From Deroplatys truncata (Eukaryota; Arthropoda; Insecta; Mantodea; Mantidae), in the NCBI GenBank assembly GCA_030765065.1, contig CM060985.1, forward strand, positions 2,232,001-2,296,000: DNA of 64,000 nucleotides, read 5' to 3'. A program made the translations under genes and the position numbers. Positions 32,201 to 47,500 of this stretch are shown one piece after another. How positions within the stretch are numbered: position 1 is the stretch's first letter; each line of letters begins with the position of its first letter. The notes under the pieces were generated by a model. The model searched no databases, was not told the DNA's origin, and saw only the letters and a list, made by a program, of their open reading frames with translations.

Positions 32201-35200
32201 ATGTAAATAAAACCATGTGTGTCAATAGAGGGATCATTAACATTATCCAACACCACAAATTATAAGACAATAACCACATAGAAGATGTTGTCCTCACATC
32301 TTTTAACATGGCCATGTAAATAAAACCATGTGTGTCAATAGAGGGATCATTAAAATTATCCAACACCACAAATTATAAGACAATAACCACATAGAAGATG
32401 TTGTCCTCACATCTTTTAACATGGCCATGTAAATAAAACCATGTGTGTCAATAGAGGGATCATTAACATTATCCAACACCACAAATTATAAGACAATAAC
32501 CACATAGAAGATGTTGTCCTCACATCTTTTAACATGGCCATGTAAATAAAACCATGTGTGTCAATAAAGGGATCATTAACATTATCCAACACCACAAATT
32601 ATAACACAATAACAACATATAAGTTGTTGTCCTCACATCTTTTAACATGGCCATGTAAATAAAACCATGTGTGTCAATAGAGTGATCATTAACATAATCC
32701 AACACCACAAATTATAAGTACAATAACCACATAGAAGATTTTGTTCTCACATCTTTTAACATGGCCATGTAAATAAAACCATGTGTGTCAATAGAGGGAT
32801 CATTAATATAATCCAACACCACAAATTATAAGTACAATAACCACATAGAAGATGTTGTCCTCACTCTTTTAACATGGCCATGTAAATAAAACAACGTGTG
32901 TTAATAGAGTGATTATTAACATAATCCAACACCACAAATTTTAAGTACAATAACCACATAGAAGATGTTGTCCTCACATCTTTTAATACAGCCATGTACA
33001 TAAAACCATGTGTGTGAATAGAGTGAACACTAACATTATCCAACACCACAAATTATAGGTACAATAACCACATAGAAGATGTTGTCTTCATATCTTTTAA
33101 CATGGCCATGTAAATAAAACCATGTGTGTCAATAGAGTGATCATTAACATCATCCAACACCACAAATTATAGGTACAATAAACTCATAGAAGATGTTGCT
33201 CTCACATCTTTTAACATGGCCATGTAAATAAAACCACGTGTGTCAATAGAGCGATCATTAACATTATCTAAAACCACAAATTATAAATACAATAACCACA
33301 TAGAAGAGGTTGTCCTCACATCTTTTAACATAGCCATGTAAATAAAACCATGTGTGTCAATAGTGCGATCATTAACATTAACCAACACCACAAATTATAA
33401 CTACAATAACCTCATAAAAGATGTTCTTTCACATCTTATAACATCACCATGTAAATAAAACCACGTCAGTCAATAGTGCGATCATTAATATTATCCAACA
33501 CCACAAATTATAACTACAATAACCTCATAAAAGATGTTCTTTCACATCTTATAACATCACCATGTAAATAAAACCACGTCAGTCAATAGTGCGATCATTA
33601 ATATTATCCAACACCACAAATTATAACTACAATAAGCACATAAAAGATGTTGTCCTCACATCCTTTAACATGACCATGTAAATAAAAAAAAATGTGTGTC
33701 AATAGAGCGATCATTAACATTATCCAACACCACAAACTATAAGTAAAATAACCACATAGAAGATGTTGTCCTCACATCTTTTAACAGGCCATAAAAATAA
33801 AAAAAATGTGTGCCTAGAGCGATCATTAACATTATCCAACACCACAAATTATAAGTTCAATAACCACATAGAGGATGTTCTCCTCACATCTTTAACATGG
33901 CCATGTAAATAAAAACATGTGTGTCAATAGAGCGATCATTAACATTATCCAACACCACAAATTATAACTCCAAAAACCACATAGAGGATGTTGTCCTCAC
34001 ATCTTTTAACATGGCCATGTAAATAAAACCAGGTGTGTCAATAGAGTGTTCATTAACATTATCCACCACCACAAATTATAAGTACAATAACCACGTAGAA
34101 GATGTTGTCCTCACATCTTTTAACATGGCCATGTAAATAAAACCACGTGTGTTAATAGAGTGTTCATTAACATTATCCAACACTACAAATTATAAGTACA
34201 ATAACCGCATAGGAGATGCTGTCCTCACGTCTTTTATCATGGCCATGTAAATAAAACCATATGTGTCAATAGAGTGATCATTAATATTATCCAACACCAC
34301 AAATTATAAGATCAATAACCACATCGGAGATGTTGTCCTCACATCTTTTAACATGGCCATGTAAATAAAACCATGTGTGCCAATAGAGTGATCATTAACA
34401 TTATCCAACACCACAAATTATAAGATCAATAACCACATCGGAGATGTTGTTCTCACATCTTTTAACATGGCCATGTAAATAAAACCATATGTGTCAATAG
34501 AGTGATCATTAATATTATCCAACACCACATTTTATAAGAGCAATAACCACATCGGAGATGTAGTCCTCACATCTTTTAACATGGCCATGTAAATAAAACC
34601 ATGTGTGTCAATACAGTGATCATTAACATTATCCAACACCTCAAATTATAAATACAATAACCACATAGAAGATGTTGTCCTCACATCTTTCAACATGGCC
34701 ATGTAAATAAAACCACGTGTGCCAATAGAGTGATCATTAACATTATCCAACACCACAAATTATAACTACAATAACCACATAGAAGAGGTTGTCCTCACAT
34801 CTTTTAACATGGCTATGTAAATGAAACCATATGTGTCAATAGAGCGATCATTAACATTATCCAACACCACAAATTATAACTACAATAACCACATAAAAGA
34901 TGTTGTCCTCATATCTTTTAACATGGCCATGTAAATAAAACCACGTGTGCCAATAGCGTGATCATTAACATTATCCAACACCTCAAATTATAAATACAAT
35001 AACCACATAGAAGATGTTGTCCTCACATCTTTCAACATGGCCATGTAAATAAAACCACGTGTGCCAATAGAGTGATCATTAACATTATCCAACACCACAA
35101 ATTATAACTACAATAACCACATAGAAGAGGTTGTCCTCACATCTTTTAACATGGCTATGTAAATGAAACCATATGTGTCAATAGAGCGATCATTAACATT

Positions 35201-37818
35201 ATCCAACACCACAAATTATAACTACAATAACCACATAGAAGATGTTGTCCTCATATCTTTTAACATGGCCATGTAAATAAAACCATGTGTGGCAATAGCG
35301 TGATCATTAACATTATCCAACACCACAAATTATAAGTACAATAACCACATAGAAGGTGTTGTCCTATCATCTTTTAACATGGCCATGTAAATAAAACCAG
35401 GTGTGTCAATTGAGCGATAATTAACATTATCCAACACCACAAACTATAAGTTCAATAACCACATAGACGATGTTCTCCTCACATGTTTAACATGGCCATG
35501 TAAATAAAACCATGTGTGTCAATAGTGCGATCATGAACATCATCCAACACCACAAATTATAACTACAATAACCACATAGAAGATGTAGTTCTCACATCTT
35601 TTAACATGGCCATGTAAATAAAACCATATGTGTTAATACAGCGCTCATTAACATTATCCAACACCACACATTATAACTACAAAAACCACATAGTAGATGT
35701 TGTTCTCACATCTTTTAACATGGCCATGTAAATAAAACCAAGTGTGTTAATTGAGCGATCATTAATATTATCCAACACCACAAATTATAACTACAATAAC
35801 CACATAAAAGATATTGTCCTCACATCTTTTAACATGGCCATGTAAATAAAACCATGTGTGTTAATAGAGTGTTCATTAACATTATCCAACACCACAAATT
35901 ATAACTACAATAACCACATAAAAGATATTGTCCTCACATCTTTTAACATGGCCATGTAAATAAAACCATGTGTGTTAATAGAGTGTTCATTAACATTATC
36001 CAACACCACAAATTATAGGTACAATAACCACATAAAAGATATTGTCCTCACATCTTTTAACATGGCCATGTAAATAAAACCAGGTGTGTTAATAGAGTGT
36101 TCATTAACATTATCCAACACCACAAATAATAACTACAATAACCACATAAAAGATATTGTCCTCACATCTTTTAACATGGCCATGTAAATAAAACCATGTG
36201 TGTTAATAGAGTGTTCATTAACATTATCCAACACCACAAATTATAACTACAATAACCACATAAAAGATATTGTCCTCACATCTTTTAACATGGCCATGTA
36301 AATAAAACCATGTGTGTTAATAGAGTGTTCATTAACATTATCCAACACCACAAATTATAACTACAATAACCACATAAAAGATATTGTCCTCACATCTTTT
36401 AACATGGCCATGTAAATAAAACCACGTGTGTCAATACAGTGATCATTAACATTATCCAACACCACAAACTATAACTACAATAACCACATTGAAGATGTTG
36501 TCCTCACATCTTTCAACATGGCCATGTAAATAAAACCATGTGTGTTAATAGAGTGTTCATTAACATTATCCAACACCACAAATTATAACTACAATAACCA
36601 CATAAAAGATATTGTCCTCACATCTTTTAACATGGCCATGTAAATAAAACCACGTGTGTCAATACAGTGATCATTAACATTATCCAACACCTCAAATTAT
36701 AACTACAATAACCACATTGAAGATGTTGTCCTCACATCTTTCAACATGGCCATGTAAATAAAACCACGTGTGCCAATACAGTGATCATTAACATTATCCA
36801 ACACCACAAATTATAACTACAATAATCACATAGAGGATGTTGTCCTCACATCTTTTAACACAGCCATGTAAATAAAACCATGTGTCAATAGAGCGATCAT
36901 TAACAATATCCAACACCATAAATTATAACTACAATAACCACATAGTAGATGTTGTCCTCATATCTTTCAACATGGCCATGTAAATAAAACCATGTGTGTC
37001 AATAGAGTGATCATTAACATCATCCAACACCTCTAATTATATCTACAATAACCACATAGAAGATGTTGTCTTCACATCTTTTAACATGGCCATGTAAATA
37101 AAACCACGTGTGTCCATAGAGTGATCATTAACATTATCCAACACCACAAATTATATCTACAATAACCACATAGAAGATGTTGTCTTCACATCTTTTAACA
37201 TGGCCATGTAAATAAAACCACGTGTGTCAATTGAGTGATCATTAATATCATCCAACACCTCAAATTATATCTACAATAACCACATAGAAGATGTTGTCAT
37301 CACATCTTTCAACATGGCCATGTAAATAAAACCATGTGTGTCAATAGAGTGATCATTAACATTGTCCAACACCACAAATTATAACTACAATAACCACATA
37401 GAAGATGTTGTCCTCACATCTTTTAACATGGCCATGTAAATAAAACCATGTGTGTCAATTGAGTGATCATTAACATCATCCAACACCTCAAATTATATCT
37501 ACAATAACCACATAGAAGATGTTGTCTTCACATCTTTTAACATGACCATGTAAATAAAACCATGTGAGACAATTGAGTGTTCATTAACATTATCCAACAC
37601 CTCAAATTATAACTACAATAACCACATAGAAGATGTTGTCCTCACATCTTATAACATGGCCATGTAAATTAAACCACGTGTGTCAATAGAGCGATGATTA
37701 ACATTATCCAACACCTCAAATTATAACTACAATAACCACATAGAAGATGTTGTCCTCACATCTTTCAACATGGCCATGTAAATAAAACCACGTGTGTCAA
37801 TACAGTGATCATTAACAT
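29206..37818 (+). repeat. 114/113-bp AT-rich satellite array, about 75 units
   Basis: Units are 114 bp at the left (gccatgtaaa at 29355 and 29469) and 113 bp in the middle (ataagacaataacc in place of ataactacaataatc; spacing 226 bp per two units at 31729-32370). Each unit holds agatgttgtcctcacatctt, acatggccatgtaaataaaa, ccatgtgtgtcaatagagtg, atcattaacattatccaaca and ccacaaattataa. Local homogeneous blocks exist: near-identical units at 29240-29700 and 35780-36420, and one pair identical over about 110 bp (33391-33500 and 33501-33610). The left edge is slightly diverged; the right edge is sharp and passes into the next satellite. The minus-strand 62-codon frames are periodic artefacts. Confidence 0.97.
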
Positions 37819-38370
37819 AGGAATCATACATGAAGATTATGTTTCTAGCATTATAACAGCAGGGAATCTGTCTCATTTGTGTACAAGAGTTTGTTGTCAC
37901 ATAGGAATCATACATGAAGATTCTGTGTGCTGGCATTATAACAACAGGGAGTCTGTCTTACTTCTCTACAAGAGTTTGTTGTCACATAGGAATCATACAT
38001 GAAGATTCTGTGTGCTGACATTATAACAACAGGGAATCTGTCTTACTTCTATACAATTGTTTGTTGTCACATAGGAATCATACATGAAGATTCTGTGTGC
38101 TGGCATTATAACAGAATGATATCTGTCTCACTTCTCTACAAGAGTTTGTTGTCACATAGGAATCATACATGAAGATTCTGTATGCTGACATTATAACAAC
38201 AGGGAATCTGTCTTACTTCTCTACAAGAGTTTGTTGTCACATAGGAATCAACATGAAGATTCTGTGTGCTGGTATTATAACAGCAGGGAATCTGTCTCAC
38301 TTCTCTACAAGAGTTTGCTGTTACATAGGAATCATACATGAAGATTTTGTGTACTGGCATTATAACAACA
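37819..38370 (+). repeat. 85-bp minor satellite, about 7 units
   Basis: Unit starts ggaatcatacatgaagattc, then tgtgtgctggcattataaca, acagggaatctgtcttactt and ctctacaagagtttgttgtc acata. Starts at 37821, 37905 and 37990 give 84-85-bp spacing. It follows the 114-bp array with no spacer (cattaacata then ggaatcatac). Apart from short strings such as attataac it shares nothing with its neighbours. Confidence 0.93.
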
Positions 38371-38574
38371 CTAACATTCTGATACATGCGGTCTTCTTCG
38401 GAAGGGATGTAAAGCCGGTGGTCCCGTGTGGTAGATTTACGGCACGAAATGAAACCTCCAGCTCCATAATGAGACCTCTGAGCATAATTAACAGTCACTT
38501 CCGATCACTATAGAATGGGACGCTAAGGACCACAGCAGTTAAAAGCGTCCATAAATAAAACAGAATTTTAGTTT
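38371..38574. other. Unique spacer, possible retroposon 3' end
   Basis: About 200 bp between two satellites. The part tcttcggaagggatgtaaag then ccggtggtcccgtgt recalls, from memory only, a conserved 3' tail motif of some arthropod retroposons. I cannot name the family and see no coding sequence. Confidence 0.3.
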
Positions 38575-41500
38575 AACTCATCACGTATCAACTGATTAGC
38601 GAGCACAAGGAAAGTGATCAGAAATAGCTCATTGCAGGGCAAGCAATTCCTCGTAATACGGCGACACGTCAACTGATTTTCTAGCACAAGGAGAGAGAAT
38701 AAAAACACTGCAGTGCAAGGCAAGCAATTCCCAGCAATACGTGCGTGCAACAACTAATTAGCCGGTAGAGAGAGGGAATACAAACATAAGTGTAGTGCAG
38801 GGCAAGTAACTCCCAGCAATACGTGCAAGCAACAACTAATTAGCCGGTACACAGAGAGGGAACACAAACATCACGGTGTAGTGCAGGGCAATTAACTCCC
38901 AGCAATACGTGCAAGCATCAACTAATTAGCCGGTACACAGAGAGGGAACACAAACATCACGGTGTAGTGCAGGGCAGGTAACTCCCAGCAATACGTGCAA
39001 GCAACAACTAATTAGCCGGTACAGAGAGGGAATACAAACATCACAGTGTAGTGCAGGGCAAGTAACTCCCAGCAATACGTGCAAGCATCAACTAATTAGC
39101 CGGTAGAGAGAGGGAATACAAACATCACAGTGTAGTGCAGAGCAAGTAACTCCCAGCAATACGTGCAAGCATCAACTAATTAGCCGGTAGAGAGAGGATA
39201 TGCAAATATCACAGTATAGTGCAGGGCAAGTAACTCCCAGCAATACGTGCAACCATCAACTATTTAGCCGGTAGAGAGAGGGAATACAAACATCACAGTG
39301 TAGTGCAGGGCAAGTACCTCCCAGCAATAAGTGCAAGCATCAACTAATTAGCCGGTAGAGAGAGGATATACAAATATCACAGTATAGTGCAGGGCAAGTA
39401 ACTCCCAGCAATACGTGCAAGCATCAACTATTTAGCCGGTAGAGAGAGGGAATACAAACATCACAGTGCAGTGCAGGGAAAGTACCTCCCAGCAATACGT
39501 GCAAGCATCAACTAATTAGCCGGTAAACAGAGAGGGTATACAAACATCACAGTGTAGTTCAGGGCAAGTAAGTCCCAGCAATACGTGCAAGCATCAACTA
39601 ATTAGCCGGTAGAGAGAGGATATACAAACATCACAGTGTAGTTCAGGGCAAGTAACTCCCAGCAATACGTGCAAGCATCAACTAATTAGCCGGTACACAG
39701 AGAGGGACGACAAACATCACAGTGTAGTGCAGGGCAAGTAACTCCCAGCAATACGTGCAAGCATCAACTAATTAGCCGGTAGAGAGAGGGAATACAAACA
39801 TCACAGTGCAGTGCAGGGCAAGTAACTCCCAGCTATATGTGCAAGCATCAAATAATTAGCCGGTACACAGAGAGGGAACACAAACATCACAGTGTAGTGC
39901 AGGGCAAGTAACTCCCAGCAATACGTGCAAGCATCAACTAATTAGCCGGTACACAGAGAGGGTACACAAACATCACAGTGTAGTGCAGGGCAAGTAACTC
40001 CCAGCAATACGTGCAAGCATCAACTAATTAGCTGGTAGAGAGAGGGAACACAAACATCACAGTATAGTGCAGGGCAAGTAACTCCCAGCAATACGTGCAA
40101 GAATCGACTAATTAGCCGGCAGAGAGAGGGAACAAAAACATCACAGTGTAGTGCAGGGCAAGTAACTCCCAGCAATACGTGCAAGCATCAACTCATTAGC
40201 CGGTACACAGAGAGGGAACACAAACATTACAGTGCATTGCAGGGCAAGCAATTCCCAGCAATACGTGCAAGCATCAACTAATTAGCCGGTACACAGAGAG
40301 GGAACACAAACATTACAGTGCAGTGCAGGGCAGGTAACTCCCAGCAATACGTGCAAGCATCAACTAATTAGCAGTAGAGAGAGGGAACACAAACATCACA
40401 GTGTAGTGCAGGACAAGTAACTCCCAGCAATACGTGCAAGCATCAACTAATTAGCCGGTACACAGAGACGGAACACAAACAGCACAGTGCAGTGCAGGGC
40501 AAGCAACTCCCAGCAACACACGCAAGCGACAACTAATTAGCCGGTACACAGAGACGGTATAAAAAAATCACAGTTGCAGTGAAGGGCAAGCAATTCCCAG
40601 CAACAATGCAAGCGACAACTAATTAGCCGGTACACAGAGACGGTATATCAAAATCACAGTGTAGTGCAGGGCAAGCAATTCCCAGCAACACGTGCAAGCG
40701 ACAACTAATTAGCCGGTACACAGAGAGGTCTCACAAAAATCACAGTGCAGGGCAAGCAATTCCCAGCAACACGTGCAAGCGACAACTAATTAGTCGGTAT
40801 ACAGAGACGGTATCCAAACATCACAGTTTAGTGCAGGGCAAGCAATTCCCAGCAACACGTGCAAGCGACAACTAATTAGTTGGTATACAGAGACGGTATA
40901 CAAACATCACAGTATAGTGCAGGGCAAGTCACTCCCAGCAATACGTGCAAGCATCAACTAATTAGTCGGTATACAGAGAGGGTATACAAACATCACAGTG
41001 TAGTACAGGGCAAGTAACTCCCAGCAATACGTGCGAGCATCAACTAATTAGCCGGTAGAGTCAGGGAATACGACCATCACAGTGTAGTGCAAGGCAAGTA
41101 ACTCCCAGCAAAACAAGGCAGTGTCAACCAATTAGCCATTAGAGAGAGGGAATAAAAACATCACAGTGTAGTGCAGGGCAAGTAACTCCCAGCAATATGT
41201 GCAAGTGTCAACTAATTAGCCGGTACACAATGAGGGAATACAAACATCACAGTGCAGGGCAAGTAATTCCCAGTAATACGTGCGAGCGTCAACTAATTGG
41301 TCGGTATACAGAGAGGGTATACAAACATCACAGTGTAGTGCAGGGCAAGTAAGTCCCAGCAATACGTGCAAGCATCAACTAATTAGCCGGCATAGAGAGG
41401 ATATACAAACATCACAGTATAGTGCAAGCAATTCCCAGCAAAACGTGCAAGCATCAACTAATAACCGGCATAGAGAGGATATACAAACATCACAGTGTAG

Positions 41501-44500
41501 TGCAGGGCAAGTAACTCCCAGCAATACGTGCGAGCATCAACTAATTAGTGGGTACACAGAGAGGATATACAACCATCACAGTATAGTGCAAGCAATTCCC
41601 AGCAAAACGTGCAAGCATCAACTAATAAGCCGGCATAGAGAGGATACACAAACATCACAGTGTAGTGCAGGGCAAGTAACTCCCAGCAATACGTGCAAGC
41701 ATCAACTAATTAGCCGGTAGAGAGAGGATATACAAATATCACACTATAGTGCAGAGAAGTAACTCCCAGCAATACGTGCAATAATCAACTAATTAGCCGG
41801 TAGAGAGAGGGAATACAAATATCACAGTTTAGTGCACGGCAAGTAACTCCCAGAATTAAGTGCAAGCATCAACTAATTATCCGGTAGAGAGGGGGAATAC
41901 AAACATCACAGTGTGGTGCAGGACAAGTAACTCCCAGCAATACGTGCAAGCATCAACTAATTAGCCGGTACACAGAGAGGATATACAAACATCACAGGTA
42001 GGTGTAGGGCAAGTGAGTTTCAGCAATACGTGCAAGCATCAACTAATTAGCCGGTAGAGAGTGGGAATACAAACATCACAGTGTAGTGCAGGGCAAGTAA
42101 CTCCCAGCAATACGTGCAAGCATCAACTAATTAGTCGGTATACAGAGAGGGTATACAAACATCACAGTATAGTGCAGGGCAAGTAACTCCCAGCAATACT
42201 TGCAAGCATCAACTAATTAGTCGGTATACAGAGAGGGTATACAAACATCACAGTATAGTGCAGGGCAAGTAACTCCCAGCAATACTTCCAAGCATCAACT
42301 AATTAGTCGGTATACAGAGAGGGTATACAAACATCACAGTATAGTGCAGGGCAAGTAACTCCCAGCAATACTTGCAAGCATCAACTAATTAGTCGGTATA
42401 CAGAGAGGGTATACAAACATCACAGTATAGTGCAGGACAAGTAACTCCCAGCAATACTTCCAAGCATCAACTAATTAGTCGGCATACAGAGTGGGTATAC
42501 AAACATCACAGTGTAGTGCAGGGCAATTAACTTCCAGCAATACGTGCAAGCATCAACTAATTAGCCTGTAGAGTGAGGGAACACAAACATCACAGTGTAG
42601 TGCAGGGCAGGTAATCCCAGCAATACGTGCAAACATCAACTAATTAGCGGGTAGAGAGAGGGAACACATACATCACAGTGTAGTGCAGGACAAGTAATCC
42701 CAGCAATACGCGCAACCATCAACTATTTAGCCGGTAGGGTGAGGGAACACAAACATCACAGTGTAGTGCAGGGCAAGTAATCCCAGCAATACGCGCAACC
42801 ATCAACTATTTAGCCGGTACTCAGAGAGGGAACACATACATCACAGTGTAGTGCAGGGCAAGTAATCCCAGCAATACGCGCAACCATCAACTATTTAGCC
42901 GGTACTCAGAGAGGGAACACAAACATTACAGTGTAGTGCAGGGCAAGTAACTCCCAGCAATACGTGCAAGCATCAACTAATTAGCCGGTACTCAGAGAGG
43001 GAACACAAACATTACAGTGCAGTGCAAGCCATTCCCAGCAATACGTGCAAGCATCTACTAATTAGCCGGTGGAGAGAGGGAATACAAATATCACAGTGTA
43101 GTGCAGGGCAAGTAACTCTCAGCAACACGTGCAGGCGACAATTGATTAGCCGGTACACAGAGAGGGTATACAAAAATCACAGTGCAGTGCAGGGCAAGCA
43201 ATTCCCAGCAACACGTGCAAGCGACAACTAATTAGCCGGTACAAAGAGACGGTATACAAAAATCACAGTGCAGTGCAGGGCAAGCAATTCCCAGCAATAG
43301 GTGGCAGCGTCAACTAAATAGCCGGTACACAGAGAGGGAATACAAGCATCACAGTGCAGTGCAGTGCAGTGCAAGCAATTCCCAGCAAAACGTGGCAGAG
43401 TCAACTAAATAGCCGGTACACAGAAAGGGAAGAGAAACATCACAGTGTAGTGCAGGGCAAGCAATTCCCAGCAATACGTAAAAGCGACAACTACTTAGCC
43501 GGTACACAGCGAGGATATACAAACATCACAGTGCAGTGCAGGGCAAGCAATTCCCAGCAATACGTGCAAGCGACAACTAATTAGCCGGTACACAGAGAGG
43601 ATATACAAACATTACAGTGCAGTGCAGGGCAAGCAATTCCCAGCAATACGTGCAAGCGATAACTAATTAGCCGGTACACAGAGAGGATATACAAACATCA
43701 CAGTGTAGTGCAGGGCAAACAATTCCCAGCAATACGTGCAAGCGACAACTAATTAGCCGGTACACAGAGAGGACATACAAACATCACAGTGCAGTGCAGG
43801 GCAAGCAATTCCCAGCAATACGTGAAAGCGACAACCAATTAGCCGGTACACAGAGAGGGTATACAAACATCACAGTGCAGTGCAGGGCAAGCAATTCCCA
43901 GCAATATGTGCAAGCGACAACTAATTAGCTGGTACACAGAGAAGATATACAGACATCACAGTGTAGTTCAGGGCAAGTAACTCCCAGCAATACGTGCGAG
44001 CAGCAACTAATTAATCGGTATACAGAGAGGGAATACAAACATCATAGTATAGTGCAGGGCAAATAAATCCCAGCAATACGTGCAATCCTCAAATAATTAG
44101 CCGGTAGAGAGAGGGAATACTAACATCAAAGTTCAGTGCAGTGCAAGCAATTCCCAGCAAAACGTGGCAGCGTCAACTAAATAGCCGGTACACAGAATGG
44201 GAAGACAAACATCACAGTGTAGTGAAGGGCAAGTAACTCCCAGCAATACGTGCAAGCTTCAACTAATTAACCGGTACACAGAATGGGAAGACAAACATCA
44301 CAGTATAGTGCAGGGCAAGTAACTCCCAGCAATACGTGCAAGCATCAACTCATTAGTCGGTATACAGAGAGGATATACAAACATCACAGTGTAGTGCAGG
44401 GCAAGTAACTCCCAGCAATACGTGCAAGCATCAACTTATTAGTCGGTATACAGAGCGGGTATACAAACATCACAGTGTAGTGCAGGGCAAGTAACTACCA

Positions 44501-47500
44501 GCAATACGTGCGAGCATCAACTAATTAGCCGGTACACAGAGAGGTCTCACAAAAATCACACTGCAGTGCAAAGCAAGTAACTCCCAGCAATACGTGCAAG
44601 CATCAACTAATTAGTCGGTACACAGAGAGGATATACAAACATCACAGTGTAGTGCGGGGCAAGTAACTCCCAGCAATACGTGCGAGCATCAACTAATTAG
44701 TCGGTACACAGAGAGGTTATACAAACATCACAGTATAGTGCAAGCAATTCCCAGCAATACGTGCAAGCGTCAACTAATTAGTCGGTACACAGAGAGGATA
44801 TACAAACATCACAGTATAGTGCAAGCAATTCCCAGCAATACGTGCAAGCATCAACGAAAGTAGCCGGTACACAGAGAGGATATACAAAAATCACAGTATA
44901 GTGCAAGGCAATTAAATCCCAGCAATACGTGCAAACGTCAACTTATTAGTCGGCATACAGAGAGGGAAGACAAACATCACAGTGCAGTGATGGGCAAGTA
45001 ACTCCCTGAAATACTTGGAAGCATCGACAAATTAGTCAGTATACAGAGAGGGAACACAAACATCACAGTATAGTGCAGGGCAAGTAACTCCCAGCAATAC
45101 GTGCAAGCATCAACTAATTAGCCGGTAGAAAGGGGGAATAAAAACATCACAGTATAGTGCAGGGCAACTAATTCCCAGCAATACTTGCAAGCATCAACTA
45201 ATTAGTCGGTATAAAGAGAGGGAACACAAACATCACAGTATAGTGCAGGGAGAGTAACTCCCAGCAAAACTTGCAAGCATCAACTAATTAGTCGGTATAC
45301 GGAGAGGGAACACATACATCACAGTATAGTGCAGGGCAAATAAATCCCAGCAATACGTGCATGCATCAACTAATTACCCGGTAGAGAGAGGGAATACAAA
45401 CATCACAGTATAGTGCAGGGCAAGTAACTCCCAGCAATACGTGCAAGCATCAACTAATTAGTCGGTATACAGAGAGGGAATACAAAAATCACAGTGTAGT
45501 GCAGTGCAAGCAATTCCCAGCAATACGTGCAAGCATCAACTAATTAGTCTGTATACAGAGAGGGAATACAAACATCACAGTGTTGTGCAGGGCAAGTAAC
45601 TCCCAGCAATACGTGCAAGCATCAACTATTTATCCGGTAGGGAGAGGATATACAAACATCACAGTATAGTGCAGGGCAAGTAACTCCCAGCAATTTGTGC
45701 AAGCATCAACTAATTAGCCGGTAGAGAGAGGATATACAAACATCACTGTATAGTGCAGGGCACGTAACTCCCAGCAATACTTGCAAGCATCAACTAATTA
45801 GTCGGTATACAGGGAGGGAATACAAACATCACAGTGTAGTGCAGGGCAAGTAACTCCCAGCAATACGTGCAAGCACCAACTAATGAGCCGGTAAAGAGAG
45901 GATATACAAACATCACAGTATAGTGCAGGGCAAGGAACTCCCAGCAATACGTGCAATCAACAACTAATTAGCCGGTACACAGAGAGGGAACACAAACATC
46001 ACAGTGTAGTTTAGGGCAAGTAACTCCCAGCAATACTTGCAAGCATAAACTAATTAGCCCGTACACAGAGAGGGAATACAAACATCACAGTATAGTGCAA
46101 GGCAAGTAACTCCCAGCAATACCTGCAAGCATCAACTAATTAGGCGGTATACAGAGAGGGAACACAAAATTCACAGTACAGTGCAGGGCAGGTAACTCCC
46201 AGCAATACGTGCCAACATCAACTAATTAGCCGGTAGAGAGAGGGAACACAAACATCACAGTGTAGTGCAGGGCAAGTAACTCCCAGCAATACGTGCAAGC
46301 ATCAACTAATTAGCCGGTACACAGAAAGCGAACACAAACATTACAGTTTAGTGCAAGCAATTCTCAGCAATACGTGCAAGAATTAACTAATTAGCCGGTA
46401 CACAGAGAGGGAACACAAACATCACAGTGTACTGCAGGGCAAGTAGCTGCCAGCAATACGTGCAAGCATCAACTAATTAGCCGGTACACAGAGACGGTAT
46501 ACAAAAATCACAGTGCAGTGCAGGGCAAGCAATTCTCAGGAACACGTGCAAGCGACAACTAATTAGCCGGTACACAAAGAGGTCTCACAAAAATCACAGT
46601 GCAGTGCAGGGCAAGCAATTCCCAGCTTAACGTGCAAACGACAACTAATTAGCCGGTACACAGAGAGGTCTCACTAAAATCACAGTGCAGTGCAGGGCAA
46701 GTAACTCCCAGCAATACGTTCAAGCATCAACTAATTAGCCGGTAGAGAGAGGGAATACAAACATGACAGTGTAGTGCAAGGCAAGTAACTCCCAGCAATA
46801 CGTGCAAGCATCAACTAATTAGTCGGTATACAGAGAGGGAATACAAACATCACAGTGCAGTTCAGGGCAAGTAACTCCCAGCAATACGTGCAAGCATCAA
46901 CTAATTAGTCGGTATACACAGAGGGAATACAAACATCACAGTGTAGTGCAGGGCAAGTAACTCCCAACATTACGTGCAAGCATCAACTAATTAGCCGGTA
47001 GAGAGAGGGAATACAAACATCACAGTATAGTGCAGGGCAAGTAACTCCCAGCAATACGTGCAAGCATCAACTAATTAGCCGATACACAGAGAGGGAACAC
47101 AAGCATCACAGTGCAGTGCAGGGCAAGCAACTCCCAGCAACACGTGCAAGCGACAAATAATTAGCCGGTACACAGAGAGGTCTCATAAAAATCACAGTGC
47201 AGTGCAGGGCAAGCATTTCCCAGCAATACGTGCGAGCATCAACTAAATAGCCGCTACACAGAGAGGGAATACAAACATCACAGTATAATTCAGGGCAAGT
47301 AACTCCCAGCAATACGTGCAAGCATCAACTAATTAGTCGGTATACAGAGAGGATATACAAACATCACAGTATAGTGCAGGGCAGGTAACTCGTAGCAACA
47401 CATGCAAACGACAACTAATTAGTCGGTATACAGAGAGGGTATACAAACATCACAGTGTAGTGCAGGGCAAGTAAGTCCCAGCAACACGTGCAAGCGTCAA

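Noticed and set aside
31729..33049. Minus-strand 62-codon frames in the 114-bp satellite
   Set aside because: Identical spacing of 226 bp equals two repeat units; periodic artefacts.
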